Both the position numbers and the translations under genes were made by a program. Shown one piece after another: positions 10,897 through 20,779 of a DNA stretch of 64,000 nucleotides. This DNA is from Isoetes taiwanensis (taxonomy: Eukaryota > Streptophyta > Lycopodiopsida > Isoetales > Isoetaceae): positions 4,134,050 to 4,198,049 of the forward strand of contig JAJEKV010000030.1 in the NCBI GenBank assembly GCA_021234155.1, in the 5' to 3' direction. How positions within the stretch are numbered: position 1 is the stretch's first letter; each line of letters opens with the position of its first letter. Under the pieces are notes generated by a model that had not been told where the DNA came from, did no database searches, and worked only from the letters and a program-made list of their open reading frames with translations.

Positions 10897-11532
10897 ATGA
10901 GGAGGGCAGCTAGGAGGGGGGGTTTGCTAATGAAATGCCTGCAAAGTTCCTCCGGGATTTCGGTCGGATGCAGCCAGGCATGTGGTTGAGGATGAGGTAA
11001 CTAGCCTTATAGATGTTAGTGTAGACTTGCGGACGGCTGGCATGGATGCTTCTCCTGAGTATTATGACATGCTGGTTAAATTTTGTGAGATGGACTATAT
11101 TGCAGGGGTTGTAGCAGAGAGGGAGGGAGTGATCTTGATCTCTTTCATTTCTAGTGTGTTTTTAGACTATCCCTGAAGTCTCCCAGACTTGTGAACTTGG
11201 CTGTAAAGAGATGATTTGGAAGGGGATCAAAGAAGCCTATCGGGGTAGTTCTTGTATGCAAAGCACTGAAGAACACTAGACTCCATTGCTTTGAGGGCTT
11301 AATTGGATATTGCATGAAAGACATGGGTAAGCCACACTTTAGGCTGCACACCAAGAACGTTTCGAAAAGGCAGTTGGGGAAAGATTTGTATTTGTTGTAT
11401 GGTGTTGGAGACGTAAAGCATGTAGTTGTTCTAGACAACAAGAACATCTTGGGAAAGGCTCTTCCGATTAGGGAGTTGAGGCGCATTGATGCGATGGTGA
11501 GGTGGCATAATGCTGTCATGAATAACAATTAG
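10897..11532 (+). pseudogene. HUH/Rep-like replication initiator, Replitron-like, degraded
   Basis: Read in three frames from ATG at 10897, the plus strand gives LIDVSVDLRTAG, ASPEYYDMLVKFCEMDYI, then an ERGGS-like turn, FHF-stop-CVFRLSLKSP, VKR-stop-FG, KPIGVVLVCKALKNTRLHCF, GLIGYCMKDMGKPHF, and ends at TAG after VRWHNAVMNNN. I read FHF-(Q)-CV as the HUH/HUQ metal-binding motif with its Gln codon CAG turned to TAG. I read GYCMKD as the YxxK motif that carries the nicking tyrosine in single-tyrosine Rep proteins. The layout resembles Rep proteins of Replitron transposons. One frameshift lies near 11,115, and stops at about 11,154 and 11,211 inactivate it. Both copies share these lesions. No helicase domain follows. 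Family assignment is from motif memory and needs a profile search. Confidence 0.45.
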
Positions 11533-12842
11533 GTACTGCTTTCTTTTATTGCTTTCTTGTGTTGAATCTTTTTGTACAGGTCTGTTGCATTGTGTGAAGA
11601 AAAAAAAGTATGAAATCTGAAAAGTATACCTCAGAACTGTTTGTGTATTTGGAAATTTAAAAAAAAAAAAAAGAAACTTTGTTTGATTGGAAAAAGAAAG
11701 GATTTCTAATTGGCTTTCATTGCTTGCGTTGCTCATGAGGATAGTGATTTGGAAAAAAGAAAATAAAATAGGAGGGAGAATGGCTGTATGTATGCATGTG
11801 CACTTGCACGGGATTAGCCCCTGCCCTTTAAGGGCGGCCAGGCTATTTGGATCTATGCAATGCGCAGGGGGTTCAAATCCCCAAGCCTATGTATTGCTTT
11901 CTATTCATATGACCTCTAGATGGAATGTTGATGATGTGGCAAAGTTGGTTGTAAGGGAATGATGGCATTGATGTAGAGTGCAGACTGTTTGGGCGTGATC
12001 TATAAGCTCTTAATATAGACTGGTGACTTTTTGGGCGCGATCCACAAGTTGTGGCACCATATATAGAATTGGCTTTATGTGGTATCTCATTATTATTGGG
12101 GATTGAATTGCCAAATTAGCATGTTGCTAATTTTGAGTCAAGGCATATGAAATATGTTCTTCAATGGTTGTTAAACACCCTTAGGAATAGGGCCACATAA
12201 GTGTTTGACCCCAGCCCTTGCTGAGGTGTATGAATGGGATGCTCCTAAAGGGAATATTCCTTAATATATTCTCCCATCCAATGCTTGGGGAATTGCTACA
12301 GGTTCCATCAACCTAAAAGTGAGACGTCCACTTTTGTTAACATGTCATTTGTCTTTTATTGCCTAGTTCTATTTACAGTTCCTCCAAATCTGGAGTCGGT
12401 TCCAGAAGCAAACATGGCGATGCATAGATGTTATTTTGGCATTGCTCATTGTATAAGGGTTTGGTCACATGATGCCGTCTAATAGGGATTATTAATATGA
12501 TCTTATCAAACTAAGGGTTCCACGTTTCGAAGAAAGAACGGAAGCAAGAAAATTTCGCGCCCATGTTATCCGGCAGAGGATTGCTGCCAAGTGCTATAAA
12601 ATCATCCACCTATCCTCATCTTTGAAATCCCTGTTGACCGGCCATGTTTTCAACCGATGCAGGAGCCCGTTGAACGGATTGCTATCAAGAGGGCGTCTTC
12701 CCTGTCAAAATTTAGCATGTGACTTCTTCTATTTCTATCATTAACAGCATGCGAACCCTGTTGACAGCATCATGTGACCGAACCCTAAGAATCAAGGTTT
12801 TATCAATACAAGAGAAGCTTCTGGTATTTTGTCCATATTATT
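11533..12842. other. Gene-free stretch, probably includes the copia 5' LTR
   Basis: It contains an A-run at 11,658-11,673 and repeated phrases 'gggcgtgatctataagctct' / 'gggcgcgatccacaagttgt' (about 11,990 and 12,036). The last few hundred bases before a primer-binding-like site at 12,852 should be the copia long terminal repeat, but I cannot fix its left border and found no matching downstream LTR. No coding sequence is recognisable. Confidence 0.4.
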
Positions 12843-12851
12843 ATGGTATTC

Positions 12852-12863
12852 TTGTATCAAAGC
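12852..12863 (+). other. Probable tRNA-Met primer-binding site of the copia element
   Basis: TTGTATCAAAGC differs at two positions from TGGTATCAGAGC, the usual complement of the initiator tRNA-Met 3' end in plant copia elements. It lies about 60 bases before the gag-like coding region. Confidence 0.5.
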
Positions 12864-13593
12864 AGGGAGATCGATGTAGGTAAGGAGCTGTCAGTGTTGT
12901 ACTGTGAGAAAGAATGGGTAAAATACATAAGCTCTCACATGATAATGCATTATATTGGTTCATTAAGTTGCAAGGCAAGCTTGCAGAAAAGGGTTTATGG
13001 CACATTGTGTCAAGGGATGAGAGTCCAATGCTCAATTCCCAAAGGGGCCCAATGCTCACTGCAGCTCAGATAGTAAAAGGTGAACGAAAATCTAGAGCAG
13101 TGAAGCATCTGAAGGAGAGAAGCAAGCCCTCCTTCAAGATCAAATGAGAGCAGCTCTCTCGAATCTACTGAAAGAAACATTTCTCACAACAAGCCAATCT
13201 CTATTCAGTGGTATACATATCCAAGATCAAGATCAAGGCTGTTGCGCTTCAGCTTACAGGCATGGAAACAAGGCTTGAGGATGATCTCATTTTCCAAGAT
13301 CAAGGCTGTTGTGCTTCAGCTTAAAATACCTTCAACAATGTTAAGAACTTGATAAGATCAGCAGAGCATGTGGGGATAGAATGGGCATGTCAACAAATCG
13401 TAATGCATGTCAACAAACCTTAATGGAGGAGATCAACCAGTCAGGAGGAGCTAAGAAGGGAAGGCAAAAATGACGGCCAAACATTTATAAGAAAGCAAGA
13501 TGGAGCGAAACTCGCAAGTGCTTCAATCGTAACAAATTTGGCCACATTGCTAAGGACTGCCTCGAGCATGGCAAGTGAAAGAGAAGGCAAAAT
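12864..13593 (+). pseudogene. Ty1-copia gag remnant
   Basis: The frame at 12,914-13,147 gives NALYWFIKLQGKLAEKGLW, the W...L.....GLW pattern of copia gag. Near 13,519-13,562 a zinc knuckle reads KCFNRNKFGHIAKDCLE, with the second cysteine of CX2CX4HX4C changed to Arg. Frameshifts and a TGA after HGK separate the pieces. The coding region is interrupted at 13,593 by a LINE and resumes at 17,096. Copy 2 (about 51,310-52,047) preserves the same order. Confidence 0.7.
13586..13593. repeat. Target-site duplication of the LINE, left copy
   Basis: GGCAAAAT here equals 17,096-17,103. Removing the bases between leaves continuous copia flank. Confidence 0.85.
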
Positions 13594-13662
13594 TTAATTT
13601 AATTTATTAAATAGCTCTCTTAGGGCCTATGAAGAGGCCATGGAGCCTGAGTACAAATATCA

Positions 13663-14291
13663 TCATAGTTTCAACAAAAATGAGCGATGTGCATCCACTG
13701 TTTTGAAATATGATCCTAAGTCTAAAGGAGATAAAGTAAACAAGGAAGAAAAATCTACTGCATGAATATCAAACTTCCTTCTGATATCTTCATATGCCAA
13801 GCAAGATGTAAATACGTGGAGCTCATCCTCTACACTTTTTGTGTCACATAACTTGCACAACCGATCCTCAATAGGAGTTTTGGACCAACGACCTGTCTCG
13901 ACCTCCAATGTGAGAGCTGGTTCTATAGCGGGCTATGATCTGTTTGAATGCACGAGGGATTTAGATACTCTGGGCTTTGATATACCATTATCTGATTAAC
14001 ATGCCTCTTATAATGCTCCATTCTACTACTAGGCTCCGCCCACATACGCTCAATGGCTAGCTGCTCTACCAAAGAACGCGCATCCTTCTTATTGTCAGGC
14101 CAGTTTGAATCTGTTATTCCCCATTTACCTGCCCATTCTTTCAGATCCCGCAGCCATCCTTGATTGCCTGAGGCCATCATTGCCACATTTGATACCCGGT
14201 CTTCGGATTGTTCCCCCAGCCTATTCACAAAATTAACCGCCTGAAAGAGTGCTTCCACCTCCAGCGGGAACATCCCTCCCTCAGCCAACAT
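13663..14291 (-). pseudogene. LINE ORF2 C-terminal part with Cys/His region
   Basis: The minus-strand frames 14,291-13,923 and 13,908-13,663 encode the region after reverse transcriptase. The second piece reads GRWSKTPIEDRLCKLCDTK...EDELHVFTSC, the CxxC...HxxxxC zinc-binding signature usually found at the end of LINE ORF2 (zf-RVT type). A frame change separates the two pieces. Confidence 0.7.
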
Positions 14292-15640
14292 GATGGCGTA
14301 GGGGTTTGCCTTTTTATACCAAGCTCCTCTCTCAAAAATGTCTTCTGAACGTGCTCAATTTGTATCCATAGTTTAGCTGAGATACCTGGTTCCCATATGG
14401 GGGCCCCATATAGTACTATTGTCTGCACCAGAGTTTTAAACAGGATCCTCTTGAGCCCCCAATCGTATAAGGCCGCTTTACCGCACTTTCTCATCATGTT
14501 GTACACGGCCATCTTGCCTCCTGTAACCCGCCTGTTTATACACTCCTTCCAATTATATTTGGACGAGAAGTCTATCCCAAGATATTTATAGTGCTCAACT
14601 GTCTCCAGATTATGTCTCTGATATGTAAACATTGGTCTATTCCGGGTCCCAAAGACCATGATTTTTGACTTGGCAATGTTAACTGCCATATGCTTTACAT
14701 TGCAAAAGGTCTCCAGATGAACCAAATGGCACTGAAGAACATACTTCTTATTGGCAATCAGCACAACATCATCTGCATACAGGAGTAATTGAATCAAATA
14801 GGTTCTGAGTTTTGTACCTGTTAACGAGTGTACCTCAAGCCATTCATCCAGTTCATCAACAAAGAGCCCGAACAAGGTTGGAGAAAGGGGGCATACCTGG
14901 CGTACACCAATGGTGCTCTTAATTAGTTCTGGTAAGTCCCCAGAAAGTTTTATGAGAACCTCAGAGTATAGCTGAGAAACTGCATTTCTGATCTCACACG
15001 GGACCGCGATCTGAACCATTCTTTTCCATAAGTCTTTTCTCGATACCATGTCGAATGCCTTAGAGAAATCAATGAATGCAATGTATAAGGCGCTATTCGG
15101 AGCCTTTGCCTTTTCTATGAGCACCCGGAGTGTGAGCATGTGATCCAAAGTGTTATAATACTTCCTGAATCCTGCTTGAAAACGTGACCTTTTGTCATTT
15201 AATTCAGCCCAGACACTTAATTTCCTTTCTAAGAGGCTGCCCAAAATCTTGGCAAAATATTACCAATCAAAATAGTTCTATAATTGCTGACTTATTTTCT
15301 GTCCCTTGCCTTATGAATAGGATGGACCCTATTCATCTTCCATTTGGCTGGTAGCCCGGACTGTACACTAGAGTTAATCATTTGTGTAAGAGCAGACAAT
15401 GTCTTTGAACCCCCCCCATTTAAGCAGCTCCACGCATATGCCATCAATGTTGTGTGCTTTACCATTACCCATCTCCGATATGGCCTCCTGAACTTCATCT
15501 TCAGAAAACAAATCTACCTCGCACGCTGAAATTGGCATGCCCTCAGCATTTTCCTTTTCATAAATATCTCTTACAAATTTAGCCAAGGCGCTTGAGTCCA
15601 AATTTGGCTGGTCTGTTTTGCTCTGCAACATGTTCCAGAA
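14225..15640 (-). pseudogene. LINE reverse transcriptase
   Basis: The main frame (15,244-14,225) encodes the palm and thumb of a non-LTR reverse transcriptase: RFQAGFRKYYNTLDH, LYIAFIDFSKAFDMVSR, RQVCPLSPTLFGLFVDEL, LLLYADDVVLIA and VEHYKYLGIDFS. The catalytic aspartates (FIDF and YADD) are intact. The N-terminal fingers lie in other frames at 15,631-15,292 (ALTQMINSSVQSGLPAKWK, VHPIHKARD). Frameshifts at about 15,250 and 15,400-15,490 break ORF2. The enzyme would copy LINE RNA at nicked DNA if intact. Confidence 0.9.
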
Positions 15641-15796
15641 ACTTTTTGGAGACTTTTTAAGCTGGTTACTAAGTTGTATCTGCTTCTGTTTTAAGTAGGT
15701 GCATTTTTTGGATCTTAGAAGTCTTTTATACCAAGCTGGTTTCCGGATACAATGTCTTGGCAGTTTGGACCGTGCTTCACTACATTCTTTGTCCCA

Positions 15797-16819
15797 CTAC
15801 GCATTGCAAGGTCTGCCTTTGATGCATCTCTTTGTGTGGCCAAATGTCTTGTCTGCCGCTTCTAGCAGTAGGCGTGTGAATGTTGCAGCATCTTCTTCCA
15901 GAATACCCGACCAACGGACCCCATCAAGCACCCTTTCAATTGCACATTTGTATGCTTTAGCATGCTTGTAATCCACTCTTAGCCTAGGCTGAAAAAGAGG
16001 CTGTTGTAAATCCATTTCAAGTTTCGTTTTGAGTACTACGCGCAAAGGTAAATGGTCTGATTCTGGCAACTTCTCACCTATGGTGCATTCTTAGACCAAA
16101 TTCAAGTTCATTGCCAAAAGATAATCAACAGTGCTGGAGCCTGCATGATTCATACAAGTAAACTTGCCAGAACGCGGAAAGCAACTCAAACCATTTATAA
16201 TCTTTAAATTACACACTGTACAAAATTCCAGCAGCAATTCACCCCTGTGATTTGATATGATGTCCTCCGAATGTCTGTTGAATGATGAATCCTCTACTTC
16301 ATCCATTTGCACATTAGCCAAATCTTCATACGTGCATGCCTGCTTACAAGCTTTACAGGCATTGAAGTCGCCTAGGATTAGCACTTCTCCGATTGCTTGA
16401 TATTTTAAGACATCCATGCACAGCGAATGAAAGGGATCCCCTACGTCCATGCCATGGCAATTATATATAGCAGCGTTACTGGGAGCAAAGTAGCAGATAG
16501 CCAGGTATAGGTTCAGGCCAGTGGCATTAATTCTCAACCAGATATACTGCTTGTTACTATCTTGTTCAAGGATTTGAAACACCCCAGACAGATTGCTTCT
16601 ACCATAGATGGCCACACCACCGAAGCCCCTACCTACTCCAGGTTGTTTTTCATTCCACACATGGCCTATCAGGGCAAAGCCAGGGATGTCAGGAAGGGAG
16701 CGAAACTGGTGTTTCCATGTCTCAGTGAAAAACAATAAATCATTCTGCTTCCAAAGATCTGCTATAGCACCAATTTTGGACTGATTTAGCCCATGTGCAT
16801 TCCACAAGCACAACTTCAA
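15797..16819 (-). pseudogene. LINE APE-type endonuclease and linker
   Basis: The frame 16,819-16,091 begins MKLCLWNAHGLNQSK and contains LLFFTETW, GGVAIYGR, VLILGDFNACK and, near the end, FTCMNHAGSSTVDYLLA. These are N-terminal and catalytic motifs of the LINE endonuclease. The last conserved motif, SDHLPLRVVL, is in another frame starting at 16,069, so there is a frame break near 16,085. Reading continues to 15,797. Confidence 0.88.
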
Positions 16820-16831
16820 GGCCCCAAATCC

Positions 16832-17086
16832 CTAGCTGCATTTTCTGTTTGTGATAATTGCCTTACCGCTTTGATCTAGATATGCAACCCAGCCTGATAA
16901 CCTTGCCTCTTTTACTTTCAACCACTCCTTTTTCCTGATCTTCAATTGAGTTGGTGTCAGATCTTGATCTAACCAGATTCCTTTTTCCCCTTTGAGGGAG
17001 CTCCTATTGTTCATAATTCTATCTCTGGCTTCTCTGTTCTTAAATTTTACCAGAATAGGGCGTATGTGATATCCTGGCTTTCCCAA
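16832..17086 (-). pseudogene. LINE ORF1 C-terminal fragment
   Basis: An 84-codon minus-strand frame reads RPILVKFKNREARDRIMNN, LKGEKGIWLDQDLTPTQLK and, near the end, GWVAYLDQSGKAI. This resembles the C-terminal domain of LINE ORF1 RNA-binding proteins. Its stop lies 12 bases before the endonuclease ATG. The 5' end of the element is missing here, which fits the usual 5' truncation of LINE copies. Confidence 0.6.
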
Positions 17087-17095
17087 CCGTAATAG

Positions 17096-17103
17096 GGCAA
17101 AAT
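17096..17103. repeat. Target-site duplication of the LINE, right copy
   Basis: GGCAAAAT, identical to 13,586-13,593. The copia reading resumes directly after it. Confidence 0.85.
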
Positions 17104-18555
17104 GTGAAGATTTCGAAAGGAAAACGGGTCATGCTCATAAGGCATCCAAGAAAAGTGAATCAAACGATTCAGAAGGGAGCTCAAGCAGTGACTTAATGGT
17201 GTCTATCTCAAGGGCCTTTGTTGCCCATAGTATGAGATGGATAAAACAGGAGCTCTTAGAAAGCTAGAGCCTGTTCTTTTGTGGATGATAAAATGCAATG
17301 TCTGGTTGGTTGTGCTTATATGTGCGACAATAAGGAAGGAAACACACTACATAAAGGCAATCATAGATGGTGAAGATGCATGGTGCAATTCTAATGGATT
17401 GGAAGCAATAGGCCTGATAGCAGACAATCCTCACGGGATATGGCTCCTAGATTCAGGAGTCAGTGATCACATGACCCCAAGGAGAAAATTGTTTCAACAA
17501 TTCAATGAAGAGGCAGGGCATAACAAGGTGAAAATATGCAAGGAAAAATTGAATATCAAAGAATATCAAACTGCAGTACTTGAACTACCAACTGGAAATG
17601 TAGTGCTCAGAAATGCACTCTATGTGTCAGATTTGGAAGGGCATCATATTATCCATCTCCAAAATGGATGATACAAAGTTGTATATGACCTTTGGAGGAG
17701 GAAAGTGTATCATCAGGGATCAAGGCAAAACTGTCGTTGCCTAAGGAAAAAGATCAGGTAGCTTGTATCAAATAGGCTGGTGTAAGGACATCTCCATTGC
17801 ATTAAATGCCACAACTACAGAAAATAACCTGATATGCCATGAAAGACTCGCACATGTCAATTTCCAGTTCCTATAGAGAATGGAACAACAAAATTTTATA
17901 AGGGGGTTGCTAAAAGTAAAAGCTCCCATTGGAATATGTGAAGAATGTGTTTTGGCTAAGCTGAGCAGGAAAACCTATCAAAAAATGAAAGGGTCAATAG
18001 TAAAGTAACCCTTGGAGCTAATACATATAGATGTTTGAGGACAAGCTCGCGTTGACTCCCTCGGAGGTTCCACGTATTTTCTCTTGATAATAGATGATTG
18101 TACAAGAAAGAATTGGGTATATTTCCTTGCTTGTAAGTGTGATGTCTTTGAAAATGGCAGAAATTTTCATTGAAAAGAAAGTGAAAACATTGAGAAGCGA
18201 TCAAGGGAGAGAATTCATGAGTAATGAGTTTCGTGATTTATTGGAACAATTAGATATCATCCATGAAACCTAAGGGGTGATTGAAAGAAAGAGCTGAACA
18301 GTGATGGAGTGTGCTACATCCATGATGTTGTCTAAAAGCATAGAACTCAAATTCTGGACAGAAGCAATACATACAGTAGTTCATATTATCAATAGGGTTC
18401 CCACAAAAGCGGTGACTAATTGTGTTCCTAAGGAAGCTTGGACAGGCAAGAAACACAATGTGGAGGGGTCTAAGATATTTGGTCGTATCGCTTATGTTCA
18501 TTTATCAAAAGCTAAAAGAAAGTCAGGCAAACTAGACCCGCATGCAACACTGTGA
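17096..18555 (+). pseudogene. Ty1-copia pol remnant: protease and integrase
   Basis: The frame 17,237-17,671 contains the aspartic protease motif WLLDSGVSDHMTP (from 17,441). A GAG pre-integrase motif CHERLAHVNF lies near 17,836, then GICEECVLAKLSRKTY near 17,936. The integrase core follows with STYFLLIIDDCTRKNWVYFL near 18,070 and TLRSDQGREFMSNEF near 18,190. The last frame (18,301-18,555) gives ECATSMMLSKSIELKFWTEA and IINRVPTKAV. Stops and frame changes occur at about 17,670, 18,040 and 18,270. The catalytic D and E residues are visible but the frame is broken. No RT follows. Confidence 0.88.
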
Positions 18556-18766
18556 TGTTCCAGAAAAATATACGCTATAAATATGTATATTTTCGGGTCC
18601 GTCACTATACAAGTCTACTTTCGTAGCCTTGTATTATAAAGTTATAGCATAAGTATGTCATGAAGCAAACCCTAATTTGTATGGCTTAGATCATTTGATT
18701 GCATCCATAGGCCGTGATTTATTGCACAACTTCCCACCACCGCGATTGGCCATGCTTTGATCTCTT

Positions 18767-20651
18767 AAGAGGAAAGGGTAAAGGAAACGGGAGGAGGAAA
18801 GGGGAAAAGTGAAGGGAAAAAAGGCATGGACAAAAGGGAAAGAGGGAAAGGAGAAAAGGGCAGGGGAAAAGGGAAAGAGAAAGAAAAAAAGAAAGGGAGA
18901 AAGGGAAGGGAAAAAGGACACCGAGAAAAGGGAAAGAGGGAAAGGGAAGGGAAAAGTGAAAAAAGGAAAAGGGTAGGGGTGGAAAAGGGCATGGGAAAAC
19001 GGGGGGGGGTGTGTGTGGGAAGAAAGAGAGGACATTGGGAAAGGGAAAGGGTAAGGGGGGAAGGGGAAAAGGGAAGGGAAAAGGACAAGAGGAGAAGGAA
19101 AAGAGAAAAAGGGAAGGGAGCGAAAAAAGAAAAAGAGAGGGGCAAAAGGGGAAGAGGAAAAGAAGAAGGAAGAGGGAAAGGGTACGGAAAGGGGAAAAAG
19201 GAAAGCATGGGAAAAGAGAAAGGGAAAGTAACATATGAGGAAGAAAAGGGCAAGGGAAGAGGGAAAGGGAAAAAGGGGAAGAGGAAAAAGGTGAGGAAAG
19301 GGAAAACGATCACGAAAAAAAGGGGAAGAGGAAAATGATGGGGAAATGGGAAAGTAAAAAGGAAATGGAAATGGGATAAAGGAAAGAGAAAGGGAAAAGA
19401 AAAGAGAGGAAAGGGGAAAAGGGCACGTGGAAAAGGGAAAGAGAAAAGAAAAAGGAGGAACGGGAAAAAGGGCACGCGGAAAAGGAAAGGGGAAAAGGGC
19501 ACGAGAAAAAGAGAAAAAGGGAAAGGGTGAGGAAAGGGAAAGCGGAATCGAAAAGGAAATGAGAGGATAAAAGGAAAGAGAAAAAGGGACGCGGGAAGAG
19601 GAAAAGGAGGAAAAGGGAAGGAAAATGGGTACCGGAAAAAGGGGAAGTAGGAAAGGGTGGGGAAAAAGAAAGGCATGGGAAAAGGAAAAAGGAGGGAAAG
19701 GAAAAAAGAGAAGGAAAGGGAGAATGTGAAGGGCAAAAAGGCACGAGGAAAAAAAAAAAAAAAAAAAGAGAATGCAAAAAAGGAAAGGAAAAAAGGCATG
19801 GGAAAAAGGGAAAAGGGAAAAGGAAAAGGGAAGGTAATAAATGGCTTGGGAAAGGAGGAAAAATGAAGGGAAAAAAAAAAAGGAAAAGCACCATCAAAAG
19901 GGGAAGAGGGAAAGGGTGGGAAAAAGAGGAAAAGGGAAGGGAAAAAGGGGAACTGGAAATGGAAAAAGGAAATGAAAAAATAAAAAGGGAAAGTGGAAAA
20001 AAGAACCCGGGAAAAAAAGCAAAAGGAAAAGGGGAAGAGGGATAGGGGAAAAGGGAGGGGGGAAAGGGCATGAGAAAAGGGAAAGAGGAAAGGGTGAACA
20101 AAGGGTAAAAGGGAAGCGAAAAGAGCATGCAAATGGAAGGGAAAAAAGGCATGGGGAAAAGGGGACGAGGGAAAGAAAGAGCAAGAAAATTAGAAAAGAG
20201 AAGGAAAGAATGTCAAGGGAAAAGGAAAAATAGAGAGAGGGGAAAAGGGGAAGGGAAGGGTGGGGAAAGGAGGAAAATGGAAGGGAAAAAAGGGAACGAA
20301 AAAAGGTGGGGAAAAGAGGAACAGCAAAATGGGAAAATAGAAGGGGAAAAAGGCACAGAAAAAGGGCGAAAGAAAGGGGAAAAAAGAAGCCAAGAAGAGC
20401 ATGGAAAAAGGAAAAAGAAAAGAAAAAGAGGGAAAGGGTGGGGAAAAGAGGAAAAAAAAGGAAAGAATCCACCAGGAAAAGGTTTGGGAAGAAGGGAAAG
20501 GGAAGGGCAATATAGGGGGAAACAAGGATGTGAAAAAAAAGAAGAAAAAAAAGAAATAAAGAAAGGAAGCATGCAAGGAAAATGAAAAAAAAAAAGGAAA
20601 AGGAAAAAGGGAAGGTGAAAACGAGGAAAAGGAAAAAGAAAAGAGTAAATG
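18767..20651 (+). repeat. Purine-only tract, GGGAAAA-type minisatellite, about 1.9 kb
   Basis: The plus strand is almost entirely A and G, built from irregular units such as GGGAAAAGGG and AAAGGGAAGAGG with rare C or T mostly in 'gggcatggg' or 'gggcacg'. There is no fixed period. Long open frames on both strands (Lys/Gly/Arg/Glu-rich on plus, Phe/Pro/Ser/Leu-rich on minus) are composition artefacts. Mirror-symmetric purine runs of this sort can form triplex DNA in vitro. Copy 2 has an equivalent of similar length at 57,177-59,117 with many indels. Confidence 0.97.
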
Positions 20652-20751
20652 CAGCGTAAAGAATGGTATCGAATATGTTAACAATGGAGTACTTTCGGGT
20701 TATTCTCTCATTGCTATTGTGTATCATTTACAGGGTCTCAGTTAACTTATG

Positions 20752-20778
20752 CCCAGCAACGCTGGGCACCGTTCCTAG
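20752..20778 (+). other. Second Helitron 3' terminus (hairpin plus CTAG)
   Basis: GCCCAGCAACGCTGGGC (7-bp stem, AAC loop) is followed by eight bases and CTAG at 20,775-20,778, then host T. The stem-loop layout is the same as at 2,472 but on the opposite strand, so the two termini face outwards. The matching 5' TC end is not identified, and the element may include the purine tract or copia remnant. Copy 2 is garbled here (59,222-59,250). Confidence 0.7.
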
Positions 20779-20779
20779 T

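Larger units (their letters stand above)
13594..17095 (-). mobile_element. LINE (non-LTR retrotransposon), 5'-truncated, inside copia
   Basis: Read on the minus strand, the element starts in the C-terminal part of ORF1 (17,086) and continues through endonuclease, reverse transcriptase and a C-terminal Cys/His region to about 13,660. It ends in a TTAAATTAA-type tail adjoining 13,594. The 8-bp sequence GGCAAAAT flanks both sides (13,586-13,593 and 17,096-17,103), a target-site duplication. ORF2 is broken by several frameshifts. Copy 2 carries the same insertion (52,048-55,507), so it preceded the duplication. Confidence 0.9.
12843..18690 (+). mobile_element. Ty1-copia retrotransposon remnant, split by a LINE and truncated at 3'
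   Basis: The order PBS, gag, protease, GAG pre-integrase, integrase identifies a copia element. Reverse transcriptase and RNase H, which should follow integrase, are absent. The sequence decays after 18,555 and gives way to a purine tract at 18,767. No 3' LTR was found. Confidence 0.75.

Noticed and set aside
11811-11900. tRNA-like or SINE-like segment with GGTTCAAATCC at 11,870-11,880
   Set aside because: The B-box match is good but no A-box or cloverleaf can be drawn, and no SINE tail or target duplication was found.
18719-20727. Very long open frames on both strands (up to 455 codons, Phe/Pro/Ser/Leu-rich on minus, Lys/Gly/Arg/Glu-rich on plus)
   Set aside because: They arise because purine-only DNA lacks most stop codons; the same happens in copy 2 with different, unrelated frame lengths.
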